A stretch of 25,174 nt of DNA from Enteractinococcus helveticum (GTDB taxonomy: Bacteria; Actinomycetota; Actinomycetes; Actinomycetales; Micrococcaceae): contig NZ_DYXC01000137.1 of the NCBI RefSeq assembly GCF_020742345.1, forward strand, positions 1 to 25,174, read 5' to 3'. Both the position numbers and the translations under genes were made by a program. The notes under the pieces are model-generated. The model did not search any database, had not been told where the DNA came from, and saw nothing but the letters and a program-made list of their open reading frames with translations. Of the stretch, positions 1-9,203 are shown one piece after another. How positions within the stretch are numbered: position 1 is the stretch's first letter; each line of letters opens with the position of its first letter.

Positions 1-84
1 CTTGAAACGCTGAAACTGCTGGAAGCCAACCAGTTCGAAGACGCCGAAGGATCACGCTTCCTTGATGAGGGCGAGCATGACTGA
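1..84 (+). CDS. C-terminal tail of an upstream gene, probably recF (partial)
   Basis: The first frame is open from the window edge for 27 codons, ending in an acidic tail (ending FLDEGEHD), with TGA at 82-84. The gene begins outside the window. In actinobacteria the gene just before the DUF721/DciA gene and gyrB is normally recF, so recF is the likely identity, but the visible residues carry no recognisable RecF motif. The stop overlaps the next start (ATG at 77), which suggests translational coupling. The assignment rests on gene order only. Confidence 0.5.
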   Translation, partial: LETLKLLEANQFEDAEGSRFLDEGEHD

Positions 85-577
85 CCCAGAGCACGAAGAA
101 GTACAGGACCAGATTGATGCCGCAGCCGCGGCGCTGCAACGGGTGCGGCAGGCGGCTGCCGAGGCCGGATTCCGCCCGGGGATGGCCGGTCAGCACCAAC
201 GACGTCGGAAGAAAAAGCGCACTGAGTATAACCAACCGGTGCAGACAGCCGGCCCGCAGCCACTGGGGGACGTGTTTTCCAAGTTCATTGCCCAGCGCGG
301 ATGGAAAGAACCGGTTGCGGTTGGCTCGGTGCTAGCGGACTGGTCGTCGGTTGTTGGTGACCAGATTGCGCAGAACGCCAAGGTCGAAAGTTTTGAAAAC
401 GCCAAGCTGGTGTTGCGGGCATCGTCAACCGCGTGGGCAACGCAATTGCGATTATTGACTCCGCAGTTAATGCATACATTTGATGAGCGATTGGGGCCCG
501 GCGTCATCACCAAATTAGAAATTAAGGGACCCGGCGGTAGCGGGTACTCCCGGCGCGGCAGAGGCCAGTGGCGGTAA
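77..577 (+). CDS. dciA: DUF721 / DciA-family protein
   Basis: The 166-residue product has a basic, low-complexity N-terminal third (RRRKKKR) and a C-terminal DUF721 (DciA) domain over about residues 60-155. Recognisable blocks are the segment around GWKEPVAVGSVLADWSSVVG, followed by a strand-helix region with ASSTAWATQLRLL. DciA proteins help load or operate the replicative helicase DnaB in bacteria that lack DnaC. I chose ATG 77 over the in-frame TTG 62 because a GAGGG ribosome-binding sequence precedes it and because it overlaps the upstream stop in an ATGACTGA junction. Its position between the presumed recF and gyrB is the standard actinobacterial arrangement. The family call is good; the helicase-loader role is by homology only. 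Confidence 0.85.
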   Translation: MTDPEHEEVQDQIDAAAAALQRVRQAAAEAGFRPGMAGQHQRRRKKKRTEYNQPVQTAGPQPLGDVFSKFIAQRGWKEPVAVGSVLADWSSVVGDQIAQNAKVESFENAKLVLRASSTAWATQLRLLTPQLMHTFDERLGPGVITKLEIKGPGGSGYSRRGRGQWR

Positions 578-716
578 ACTCGCGTCGCGTCAAGGGCCTG
601 TAGAGCGATTTGTGGACGGCCAGACGATACCGGGGGCATAATCGGGCCTACGATGACGCCCTAAAGGCAATTTTGGGCGTTCTGGAAGAGATTTTAGCCG
701 ACAGCACCCCCGCATT

Positions 717-747
717 TTGGGCGAAAGCACGCAAAATGTCGTAGAAT
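717..747 (+). promoter_or_regulatory. Possible gyrB promoter
   Basis: A -10-like TAGAAT (742-747) follows a -35-like TTGGGC (717-722) with a long 19-bp spacer, in the 222-bp gap before gyrB. A short inverted repeat (CATTTT at 713-718 and AAAATG at 733-738) lies across the spacer. The spacing is not optimal, so this is a weak prediction. A ribosome binding site AGGAG follows at 784-788. Confidence 0.3.
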
Positions 748-799
748 AAGCACGTTATAGACTTTTCTGATTTAGATCTGCACAGGAGCAATACGGCCC

Positions 800-2923
<2,124 letters not shown>

Positions 2924-2978
2924 TCGACCCGCCCAACCGCGAAGACCACTTTTCTAAGACCCGGAGAGATGACAGCCC

Positions 2979-5567
2979 GTGAGTGACGAGCAAACCCCCA
3001 CCACCGACCAACCAGAACAGCGGTCCGGCGTCGATCAAATCGACCTGCAGACCGAAATGAAACGGTCATACCTCGATTACGCCATGGCCGTGATCGTGGG
3101 ACGCGCCCTACCCGATGTGCGCGACGGTCTGAAACCCGTACACCGCCGCGTGATCTATGCGATGTACGACGGCGGCTACCGCCCAGAACGTTCCTTCAAT
3201 AAATCCGCGCGCGTCGTCGGCGACGTCATGGGTAACTACCACCCACACGGTGACTTGGCCATCTACGACACCCTGGTGCGCCTCGTCCAGGATTGGGTCA
3301 TGCGCTACCCGCTGGCCCTGGGCCAAGGCAACTTCGGTTCCCCCGGTAACGACGGCGCTGCCGCCCAGCGTTATACCGAAACCAAGATGGCGCCGCTGGC
3401 CATGGAAATGGTCCGCGACATCGACGAAGACACCGTCGACTTCCAAGACAACTACGACGGCAAGCAGCAAGAGCCCACCGTCATGCCGGCCCGCTACCCG
3501 AACCTGTTAGTCAACGGGTCCACCGGTATCGCGGTGGGGATGGCCACCCAGATCCCGCCGCACAACCTGCGCGAAGTCGCCGAGGGCGTCCAGTGGTACC
3601 TCGATAATCCCGATGCCACGCGCGAAGAGCTGCTCGAGGCCCTGCTGAAACGCATCAAGGGCCCGGACTTCCCAACCGGCGCCCAAATCCTGGGTCACGC
3701 AGGTATCGAACAGGCCTACCGCACCGGCCGCGGCTCGATCACGATGCGCGCCGTGGTCAACGTCGAAGAACTCCAGGGCCGCACCTGCCTGGTCATCACC
3801 GAACTGCCCTACATGGCCAACCCGGACAACCTGGCCCGCCGCATCGCCGAGTTGATCAACGAGGGCAAACTCTCGGGCATCGCCGACGTTCGCGACGAAA
3901 CCTCCGGCCGCACCGGCCAGCGCCTGATCATCGTGCTCAAGCGCGACGCCGTGCCCAAGGTCGTGCTAAACAACCTGTATAAGCACACCGCGCTACAGGA
4001 AAACTTCTCGGCCAACATGCTGGCCCTGGTCGACGGCGTGCCACGCACCCTGAGCCTCGATGGATTCGTGCACTACTGGGTCAAACACCAGGTCGAAGTC
4101 ATTGTCCGCCGTACCGCCTTCCGGAAGCGCAAAGCCGAAGAACGCGCCCACATCCTCCAGGGTCTGCTCAAAGCCCTGGACATGCTCGACGAGGTCATCG
4201 CGACCATCCGCGCTTCGGCCTCGGCCGATGTGGCCCGCGAAGAGCTCAAATCCCTGTTGACCATCGACGACGAACAAGCCCGCGCGATTCTGCTGATGCA
4301 GCTGCGCCAACTGGCCGCCCTGGAACGTCAGAACATTCAGGACGAATACGACGAACTGCAAGCCAAGATCGCCGAATACATCGCGATCCTGGAATCGCCA
4401 ACCCGTCAGCGCGAAGTCATCTCCGAAGAACTTGCCGGCATCGTCGAACGCCACGGCGATGAGCGTCGCACCGAGATCCTCTACGGTTATGACGGGGACA
4501 TGTCGATCGAAGACCTCATCCCAGAAGAAGAAGTCGTCGTCACGATCACCCGCTCCGGGTACGTCAAACGCACCAAGGTCGATAACTACCGCGCCCAGAA
4601 CCGCGGCGGCAAAGGTGTGCGCGGCGCAGCCCTACGCGATGAGGACGTCGTCGAACACTTCTTCACGACCTCAACCCATAACTGGTTGCTGTTCTTCACG
4701 AACTTCGGTCGCGTCTACCGGATCAAGGGTTACGAACTGCAAGACGCCGGCCGCGACGCCCGCGGACAACACGTCGCCAACCTGCTGGCCTTCCAACCCG
4801 ATGAGCACATCGCCCAGGTCATGACCCTGGAGTCCTATGAGGACGCCCCGTACCTGGTGTTGGCCACCAAATCAGGCATGGTCAAGAAATCCCGCCTCGA
4901 GGACTACGACAGCCCACGCTCCGCCGGGCTGATCGCGATCAACCTCAACGACGATGACGAAGTGGTCGCCGCCAAACTCATCGACGAGACCGACGACCTC
5001 ATCCTCATCTCGCGCAAGGGTCAGTCGCTGCGCTTCACCGCAACCGACGAAGCACTGCGCCCCATGGGCCGTGCCACCGCCGGCGTGAAGGGTATGAAGT
5101 TCCGCGAGGACGATGAGCTGCTCACCATGGCGGTCATCGAAGAGGACTCCTATGTCTTCACGATCACCGACGGCGGTTTCGCTAAGCGCACCTCCGTCGA
5201 GGAATACCGCACCCAAAACCGCGGTGGCTACGGCATTAAGGTCGCCAACCTGCCAGAAGAACGCGGCGAACTCGTCGGCGGGGAAGTCGTCAAAGACGAT
5301 TCCGAGGTGCTCGTCATCATGGAATCCGGCAACGTCGTCCGCTCCGCCGTCGCCCAAGTTCCGATCCGCGGGCGCGATACGATGGGCGTCATCTTCGCCT
5401 CACCAGGCAAGAAAGACCGCATCGTCGGTGCCACCCTGAACTACGAAATTGATGACCTCGACGATGACGCTGAAGCAGGCGACGACGCCGAGACCGATAC
5501 ACCAGATGAATCCACCGTCCAAGATCAGGTATCCTCGGATACTGACCGGAACGACGAAGGAGCATAA
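2979..5567 (+). CDS. gyrA: DNA gyrase subunit A
   Basis: Breakage-reunion subunit of DNA gyrase, 862 residues. The winged-helix region contains HPHGD and the catalytic tyrosine is Y132 in the QRYTE motif. The C-terminal half carries repeated beta-pinwheel blades, including the GyrA-box-like YRAQNRGGKGVRG and a second YRTQNRGGYG repeat. The extreme C-terminus is a strongly acidic tail. Start GTG 2979 is preceded by GGAGAG at 2963-2968. In the quinolone-resistance region the sequence is HPHGD-Leu-AIYD: residue 93 is Leu (TTG), aligning with Ser83 of E. coli GyrA, while the Asp87 equivalent is kept (D97). The ribosome binding site of the next gene lies inside the end of this gene. Confidence 0.98.
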   Translation: MSDEQTPTTDQPEQRSGVDQIDLQTEMKRSYLDYAMAVIVGRALPDVRDGLKPVHRRVIYAMYDGGYRPERSFNKSARVVGDVMGNYHPHGDLAIYDTLVRLVQDWVMRYPLALGQGNFGSPGNDGAAAQRYTETKMAPLAMEMVRDIDEDTVDFQDNYDGKQQEPTVMPARYPNLLVNGSTGIAVGMATQIPPHNLREVAEGVQWYLDNPDATREELLEALLKRIKGPDFPTGAQILGHAGIEQAYRTGRGSITMRAVVNVEELQGRTCLVITELPYMANPDNLARRIAELINEGKLSGIADVRDETSGRTGQRLIIVLKRDAVPKVVLNNLYKHTALQENFSANMLALVDGVPRTLSLDGFVHYWVKHQVEVIVRRTAFRKRKAEERAHILQGLLKALDMLDEVIATIRASASADVAREELKSLLTIDDEQARAILLMQLRQLAALERQNIQDEYDELQAKIAEYIAILESPTRQREVISEELAGIVERHGDERRTEILYGYDGDMSIEDLIPEEEVVVTITRSGYVKRTKVDNYRAQNRGGKGVRGAALRDEDVVEHFFTTSTHNWLLFFTNFGRVYRIKGYELQDAGRDARGQHVANLLAFQPDEHIAQVMTLESYEDAPYLVLATKSGMVKKSRLEDYDSPRSAGLIAINLNDDDEVVAAKLIDETDDLILISRKGQSLRFTATDEALRPMGRATAGVKGMKFREDDELLTMAVIEEDSYVFTITDGGFAKRTSVEEYRTQNRGGYGIKVANLPEERGELVGGEVVKDDSEVLVIMESGNVVRSAVAQVPIRGRDTMGVIFASPGKKDRIVGATLNYEIDDLDDDAEAGDDAETDTPDESTVQDQVSSDTDRNDEGA

Positions 5568-5569
5568 GT

Positions 5570-6052
5570 TTGAGTAAGACTCAAGCCGCCAAAACCACCA
5601 AGGGTGGAACCAAACCGGCGAGCAAAGGCAAACCAAAAGCCAAACCTGGCGCCGGAAAAGGTCTCGTTCGTCCGGCACCAAAAGCCAAAGCACGCCGCGC
5701 CAAGCTCGTCGTCGCCAAGATTGACGCCTGGTCGGTCTTCAAGATCTCCTTCCTACTGTCCGTAGGGCTCGGGATCGTCACCGTGGTCGCAGGCATCTTC
5801 CTGTGGACCACCATGGACCTGACCGGCATCTTCGATGACATCAACGCCCTGCTCGGCACCATCCTCGGTACCGAGGGCGGCGGAACGCAGATTCAAGAGC
5901 TCTTCACCCTGGGTCAGGTCGCATCAATGACGACGATCATTGCTGTCCTAAACGTTGTGTTAATCACCATCGCAGCCTCCCTGGCAGCGCTGTTATACAA
6001 CGTTTGTGCCTCTCTGGTCGGTGGCGTGGGTCTGACGCTCACTGACGACTAA
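5570..6052 (+). CDS. DUF3566 membrane protein downstream of gyrA
   Basis: A 160-residue protein with a long basic Lys/Ala/Pro-rich N-terminal tail (residues 1-45), then a conserved start of the DUF3566 domain at IDAWSVFKISFLLSVGLGIV. Two hydrophobic membrane segments are visible, at about residues 55-80 and 120-150, separated by a loop containing EGGGTQIQELF. The family is almost confined to actinobacteria and its gene usually follows gyrA; its function is not established. The start is TTG 5570, two bases after the gyrA stop, with AAGGAG at 5557-5562 inside gyrA, so it is probably translated from the gyrB-gyrA transcript. Confidence 0.88.
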   Translation: MSKTQAAKTTKGGTKPASKGKPKAKPGAGKGLVRPAPKAKARRAKLVVAKIDAWSVFKISFLLSVGLGIVTVVAGIFLWTTMDLTGIFDDINALLGTILGTEGGGTQIQELFTLGQVASMTTIIAVLNVVLITIAASLAALLYNVCASLVGGVGLTLTDD

Positions 6053-6080
6053 TAAAGGATCCAGTACTTTTTAAATAATT

Positions 6081-6122
6081 ATGTCTACCCAGCAGAACAT
6101 TGTTGTTCTGCTGGGTAGACAT
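6081..6122. terminator. 19-bp perfect inverted repeat after the gyr operon
   Basis: Arms 6081-6099 and 6104-6122 are perfect reverse complements (19 bp) around a 4-base loop. The transcript would form a very stable hairpin. No clear T-tract follows on the plus strand (ATATGTAATG), so classical intrinsic termination is uncertain, but the position just after the DUF3566 stop fits a transcription barrier between the core operon and the accessory module. It could also be a boundary scar of an inserted segment. Confidence 0.6.
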
Positions 6123-6155
6123 ATGTAATGCACAGTACGATCGAGAAGAGGTACC

Positions 6156-6662
6156 GTGGTGTTCGTTCTTCCACCAGGCTCTAGGTCGTGTCAGAGACCG
6201 GACGGTACACCAGGCAACGGCGGTGTCTGGACACATTGCATGCCGAAAGATCCGACCACCAGTTTCATGAACGACCTTAATCGCGAGCTCAATAATTCAA
6301 CAATGGGCGACTCCGATGTGCGTTTGTTCAAGCGCGAACTTCACGCGAAAATGAAACGCGCAGAACAGGGACTACTGCAATACGGTAAGAACGCGAAGAC
6401 AGATGATGTCTATGAACTGATTCGAAGCAGGCGAGAACTGCTTGAACTACGACATGATGATGTCACGACTGTTGATGACTCCGGAAACATGGTTTCACGC
6501 TTATCCAGACTCTATTTCACAGAGCGTAAGAGCCATGATGGTGAACTGCTAGCCGTAGCCTTTTACACGAAAGCGCCGGGGCCACTTGGAGTGGAAGAAC
6601 AAAACACCCACATAGACTCAGCGCGTGGCCGATTATTGAGTCACATTGCTCAAGGCAGGTAG
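6156..6662 (+). CDS. HigB/RelE-like toxin of a putative toxin-antitoxin-chaperone module
   Basis: The product is 168 residues if it starts at GTG 6156, or 140 from ATG 6240. The C-terminal half resembles HigB/RelE-type mRNA interferases: VYELIRSRRELLELRHD, then the strands LSRLYFTERK and LLAVAFYTKAPG, ending in a helix with HIDSARGRL, the usual position of the last helix before the C-terminus. The family acts as a ribosome-dependent endoribonuclease neutralised by the antitoxin encoded next. The start is ambiguous: GTG 6156 has a good AAGAGG ribosome binding site (6146-6151) but an atypical N-terminus, whereas ATG 6240 lacks one yet gives a length closer to the family and lies just after the small palindrome GTGTC-TG-GACAC (6223-6234). 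Toxin assignment rests on motif shape plus context. Confidence 0.6.
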   Translation: MVFVLPPGSRSCQRPDGTPGNGGVWTHCMPKDPTTSFMNDLNRELNNSTMGDSDVRLFKRELHAKMKRAEQGLLQYGKNAKTDDVYELIRSRRELLELRHDDVTTVDDSGNMVSRLSRLYFTERKSHDGELLAVAFYTKAPGPLGVEEQNTHIDSARGRLLSHIAQGR

Positions 6663-6685
6663 ACCAATGGCCACGCAACCATTAC

Positions 6686-6719
6686 CCTAAAGATATGACT
6701 CTGAAGTCATAATTTTAGG
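6686..6719 (+). promoter_or_regulatory. 34-bp palindrome over the antitoxin ribosome binding site
   Basis: Inner arms TATGACT (6694-6700) and AGTCATA (6705-6711) flank CTGA. Outer arms CCTAAA (6686-6691) and TTTAGG (6714-6719) are also complementary, with only two intervening positions unpaired or wobble. The right arm runs into the AGGAGG ribosome binding site of the antitoxin gene (6717-6722). It may be a DNA operator for the XRE protein, an RNA hairpin that limits antitoxin translation, or both. Confidence 0.6.
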
Positions 6720-6728
6720 AGGTGGCAT

Positions 6729-7088
6729 ATGCGCTCTCAACTCGAAGAGCTGCTTGGAATTGATCCAACGGACCCGTTGGATCAATTAGCAGACCTATTG
6801 GTATCCGAAGATGAAAAACTTCTCGACCAACTGGTAGCGATTCGAAAGAGAACTCTCTCACAGGCTGAGGTGGCGCAGCGGATGGGAATCAGCCAAGGTG
6901 CTGTTGCAAGAATAGAATCCGGTAGCCGCAACCCTCATCTGTCCACCTTACGCCGTTATGCACACGCCGTTCGAGCAAGAGTTGAACATCGCGTTTCACC
7001 ATTTGAAGGCCCCGTCAGTGCATTTATTGAACCTTATGCGAATACATTTGAAAAACCGTTTCAACCCAATTTGGAACGGTCCTCATGA
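6729..7088 (+). CDS. XRE-family antitoxin (HigA-like) with C-terminal extension
   Basis: A 119-residue protein with a helix-turn-helix domain at about residues 42-82 (LSQAEVAQRMGISQGAVARIESG), typical of HigA/XRE antitoxins. The N-terminal 40 residues are acidic and helical. Beyond the HTH is a short tail (88-119) rich in aromatic and proline residues: F92, F99, Y103, F107 and F111. In known toxin-antitoxin-chaperone systems such a tail is the chaperone-addiction segment that the SecB-like partner binds. ATG 6729 has a perfect AGGAGG site. The gene follows the toxin by 66 bp and its stop overlaps the next start by 4 bp (ATGA). The HTH call is solid; the tail function is inferred from context. 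Confidence 0.85.
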   Translation: MRSQLEELLGIDPTDPLDQLADLLVSEDEKLLDQLVAIRKRTLSQAEVAQRMGISQGAVARIESGSRNPHLSTLRRYAHAVRARVEHRVSPFEGPVSAFIEPYANTFEKPFQPNLERSS

Positions 7089-7564
7089 GTTCTGACAAAG
7101 CTGGCGTGGATCTCAGGCAGGGGTGCAATTGGTTTCCCACGGCGACGAATATCGTCAGATCCATTTGCAATCCCATTGATCAAGATGAAGATTTATTTGA
7201 AATAACATTTACGATCTTCGTAAATGCTATGCCTACCTCGGACGGCTCAAACAACGCTGCTGCACTCATAAGTGAGATTCAAACATCGAATGTAAACCAG
7301 AGTCACATGATCGCGGCAACAACGATGCAAGTCTTGCACTTTTTCGAGGAAACCCCAGCACTGGATAATGATGATGAGTATCTAGCTTTCCTAAGTAAGG
7401 CAGCAAAATGGGGCAGTCACCTTTTATGGGATTTTACGGTGAGTCACATGAGGACGTTGGCCAGCGGTCTCCAAACTCCCGAACTCAATCTACCCACCAC
7501 ACTCCCGGGCCCGACGCTTTTGGCAGCTGACGGTCATACCCCACTTGATAACTTTGCTCTTTAA
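7085..7564 (+). CDS. SecB-like chaperone (third gene of TAC module)
   Basis: A 159-residue acidic protein without signal peptide or membrane segment. Its plan resembles SecB: a beta-rich centre (LFEITFTIFVNA, residues 37-48), then HFFEETPAL, and a C-terminal helix-loop HLLWDFTVSHMRTLASGLQ followed by TPELNLPTTLPGPTLLA (112-147). That segment parallels the SecB pattern of LFPYAR..(I/L)SDL..RGGFP.L.L.P..F..L. Third-gene SecB homologues of 150-180 residues are found in mycobacterial TAC modules (HigB-HigA-SecB), where they protect the antitoxin. Translation is coupled to the antitoxin through ATGA. The match is by pattern only, and identity to SecB looks low. Confidence 0.58.
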   Translation: MSSDKAGVDLRQGCNWFPTATNIVRSICNPIDQDEDLFEITFTIFVNAMPTSDGSNNAAALISEIQTSNVNQSHMIAATTMQVLHFFEETPALDNDDEYLAFLSKAAKWGSHLLWDFTVSHMRTLASGLQTPELNLPTTLPGPTLLAADGHTPLDNFAL

Positions 7565-7585
7565 ACCATCGAGTGGGAGGCTATA

Positions 7586-7616
7586 TTTCGGTTCGGGTCA
7601 CTGACCTGTCCCGAAA
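7586..7616 (+). promoter_or_regulatory. Hairpin immediately upstream of tRNA-Ile copy A
   Basis: TTTCGG (7586-7591) pairs with CCGAAA (7611-7616), and CGGGTCA (7594-7600) pairs with TGACCTG (7602-7608) with one G-U pair. A matching structure exists at 14148-14178 before copy B, where base changes leave the outer stem intact. It could be a processing or termination signal upstream of the tRNA; the role is unknown. Confidence 0.45.
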
Positions 7617-7619
7617 CAA

Positions 7620-7693
7620 GGGCGTATAGCTCAGGCGGTTAGAGCGCATCGCTGATAACGATGAGGTCCCAAGTTCAAGTCTTGGTACGCCCA
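7620..7693 (+). tRNA. tRNA-Ile(GAT), copy A
   Basis: A 74-nt cloverleaf. Acceptor GGGCGTA (7620-7626) pairs with TACGCCC (7686-7692), followed by discriminator A. The D-arm contains AGCTCAGGCGGTTAGAGC; anticodon stem CATCG/CGATG closes loop CTGATAA with anticodon GAT; the T-arm has GTTCAAGTC. CCA is not encoded. The sequence is identical to the copy at 14182-14255. The stop of the oppositely oriented O-demethylase gene lies only 8 bp downstream with no clear terminator between. Confidence 0.97.
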
Positions 7694-7700
7694 CTCACTC

Positions 7701-9092
7701 CTACTCCTGCTCGGTAATTCCTCGGTAGGTTGTCCGAACGTACTCGTGATACGGAGCCGGTGCCACGGTCGCGCGAATCCGCACCTGCCGGTGTTCCTGA
7801 TCCGCTTGCGGCTTGGTTGAGATCGGATCCTCACCCCAGATAATTTCGACGACCTCCCCATCAGCAATCTCAGTCTCAAGCGTGGCCAATGACATGTACT
7901 TCTGCGGATAGGCCAGATAACCAGCATCCGTTGAAATGCCCACCCTGCGATCCTGGAACCGCACCTCATCCATCTGATAGAACCCGTACCGAGCTTTCGG
8001 GAAGTCTAAAAACTTCGCCGGTGTGCCCTCCTCGAGTTGCGACCTCACCACGGCGGCAACGTCATCTGCATCCCACACCAGTGTGACTTTCCGTCGCCGC
8101 TGGTGTTCTGCATGGTGCTCAAGCGCTTCACGGCCGTGGAAGTCATGATCAAACCGCACGGAGCGACCCAGCCCAAGGTCATACGGGGTGGCATAGTAGT
8201 CTCGAATATCCGTGGAATACAGCGAACCGGCCAATGAGCCGACGCGAACAGCGGGCAACCACTGACGATATTCCGCAGCGTCGTCATCAAAGATGGCCGG
8301 TAGGGGAGTGGGCAGCCATCCGGATTCCAGTGGCGAGCTGGAATAGGCTTTGGCCCCGACCCTGCGAATACCATAGGCCTCGCCAGCGTCCATGATGGCG
8401 GCAAGCACCGCTTCATGATCTTCGTATGGGCCATAGAACTCGAATCCGGGTTGTCCTGCCATGCCATGGCGCAGGGCCTTGACGCTTTTTCCTGCGATCG
8501 TGAAGTCGCCGATGTGAAAGAATTTCAGGTCCGGTACCGGACCGTTGAACAGAATCTCCATGACGGCGTTGGCCTCGGGGCCCTGGAGCTCGTAGCGGTA
8601 CAGCGTCGGATCCCCATCCCGCATTGCCGAGTTGGACTCCAACCGCATCTGAATATCTTTGCCTGCAGCCTGGGCTTTTTCAATGTGGAACCGAACCCAG
8701 TCGATCAGAATGTGGTGGCCAATCAGCACCCGGCCTTCTGGGGAATCGTCGTGGTAGAAAAGAATCCCGTCGCCGATCAGATACCCATCCTGATTCACGC
8801 TAATAAGCTGCTTTGCCCGCCCGGGCTGAAAGTTCGTGAAGGTGTTCGGTGAGATGGATGCCAAGAGCGCGTTGAGGTCTGCGCCGCCCACAAACAGCTG
8901 GGTCATGTGGTGCGACTGGTCCATGATCGCGACACTTGTGCGCCAGGCCTTTTGTTCATCTCGCCAGTTGGTGAACTCTGGTCGAATCGGGAACGTAATT
9001 GGTGGCCATTGAGCGTTGCGCAGCAGCTCAACTGGATTTCCTACGCGTTCGATTGCTTGGGCGAGATTTTCTGACTCGGTCATGCTCATCAT
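7701..9092 (-). CDS. LigM/DesA-type tetrahydrofolate-dependent aryl O-demethylase (GcvT-like)
   Basis: The product has about 463 residues and is of the GcvT/aminomethyltransferase fold, resembling the vanillate and syringate O-demethylases LigM and DesA (about 470 residues), which move the aryl methoxyl methyl group to tetrahydrofolate. Parallels along its length include VELLRNAQ near 21-28, EFTNWRDEQKAWR near 39-51, DQSHHM near 58-63, GDGILFY, the block RHGMAGQPGFEFYGPYE, and AYSSSPLESGW with Tyr250 at a position where LigM has a conserved active-site Tyr. It could also be a demethylase for another methoxylated or methylated substrate. ATG 9092 was chosen among clustered starts (TTG 9101, ATG 9092, 9089, 9083); none has a strong ribosome binding site. 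It is divergent from the ABC importer operon and converges on tRNA-Ile copy A. Confidence 0.82.
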   Translation of the reverse strand: MMSMTESENLAQAIERVGNPVELLRNAQWPPITFPIRPEFTNWRDEQKAWRTSVAIMDQSHHMTQLFVGGADLNALLASISPNTFTNFQPGRAKQLISVNQDGYLIGDGILFYHDDSPEGRVLIGHHILIDWVRFHIEKAQAAGKDIQMRLESNSAMRDGDPTLYRYELQGPEANAVMEILFNGPVPDLKFFHIGDFTIAGKSVKALRHGMAGQPGFEFYGPYEDHEAVLAAIMDAGEAYGIRRVGAKAYSSSPLESGWLPTPLPAIFDDDAAEYRQWLPAVRVGSLAGSLYSTDIRDYYATPYDLGLGRSVRFDHDFHGREALEHHAEHQRRRKVTLVWDADDVAAVVRSQLEEGTPAKFLDFPKARYGFYQMDEVRFQDRRVGISTDAGYLAYPQKYMSLATLETEIADGEVVEIIWGEDPISTKPQADQEHRQVRIRATVAPAPYHEYVRTTYRGITEQE

Positions 9093-9153
9093 CCATATCA
9101 AATCGGCTAGCAGATGTGGAGCAGTCGTTCATGCGTGGTGAGGCGGTGACTTT

Positions 9154-9182
9154 AGTGTATGAAAGCGCTCGTGTTGGAGCAA
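9154..9182 (-). promoter_or_regulatory. Predicted promoter of the O-demethylase gene
   Basis: On the minus strand, TTGCTC (9182-9177) and TACACT (9159-9154) are separated by 17 bp, a good sigma-70-type arrangement. Its -35 and part of the spacer lie inside the inverted repeat 9166-9203, which suggests repression by a protein bound there. Confidence 0.45.
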
Positions 9183-9203
9183 TGGCATTACCCAACGCGA
9201 GCG
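9166..9203. promoter_or_regulatory. 12-bp inverted repeat, candidate operator between O-demethylase and importer
   Basis: CGCTCGTGTTGG (9166-9177) and CCAACGCGAGCG (9192-9203) are complementary with a single T-G wobble, around a 14-base spacer. It overlaps the predicted minus-strand promoter and lies in the shared 268-bp control region. Confidence 0.55.

Larger units (their letters stand above)
7582..7695. repeat. Direct repeat copy A (tRNA-Ile plus 38 bp upstream)
   Basis: This 114-bp segment recurs at 14144-14257 with five mismatches, all in the 38 bp upstream of the tRNA; the tRNA gene is identical. The repeat begins at TATATTTCGGTTCGGGT and ends at ACT just after the tRNA. Sequences outside the two copies do not resemble each other. 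Confidence 0.95.

Noticed and set aside
3993..4454. Minus-strand open frame opposite gyrA
   Set aside because: Fully inside gyrA with no independent motif; a shadow of a high-GC coding region.
8415..8852. Plus-strand open frame opposite the O-demethylase gene
   Set aside because: The minus-strand frame gives a full-length LigM-like protein with conserved blocks, so this is its shadow.
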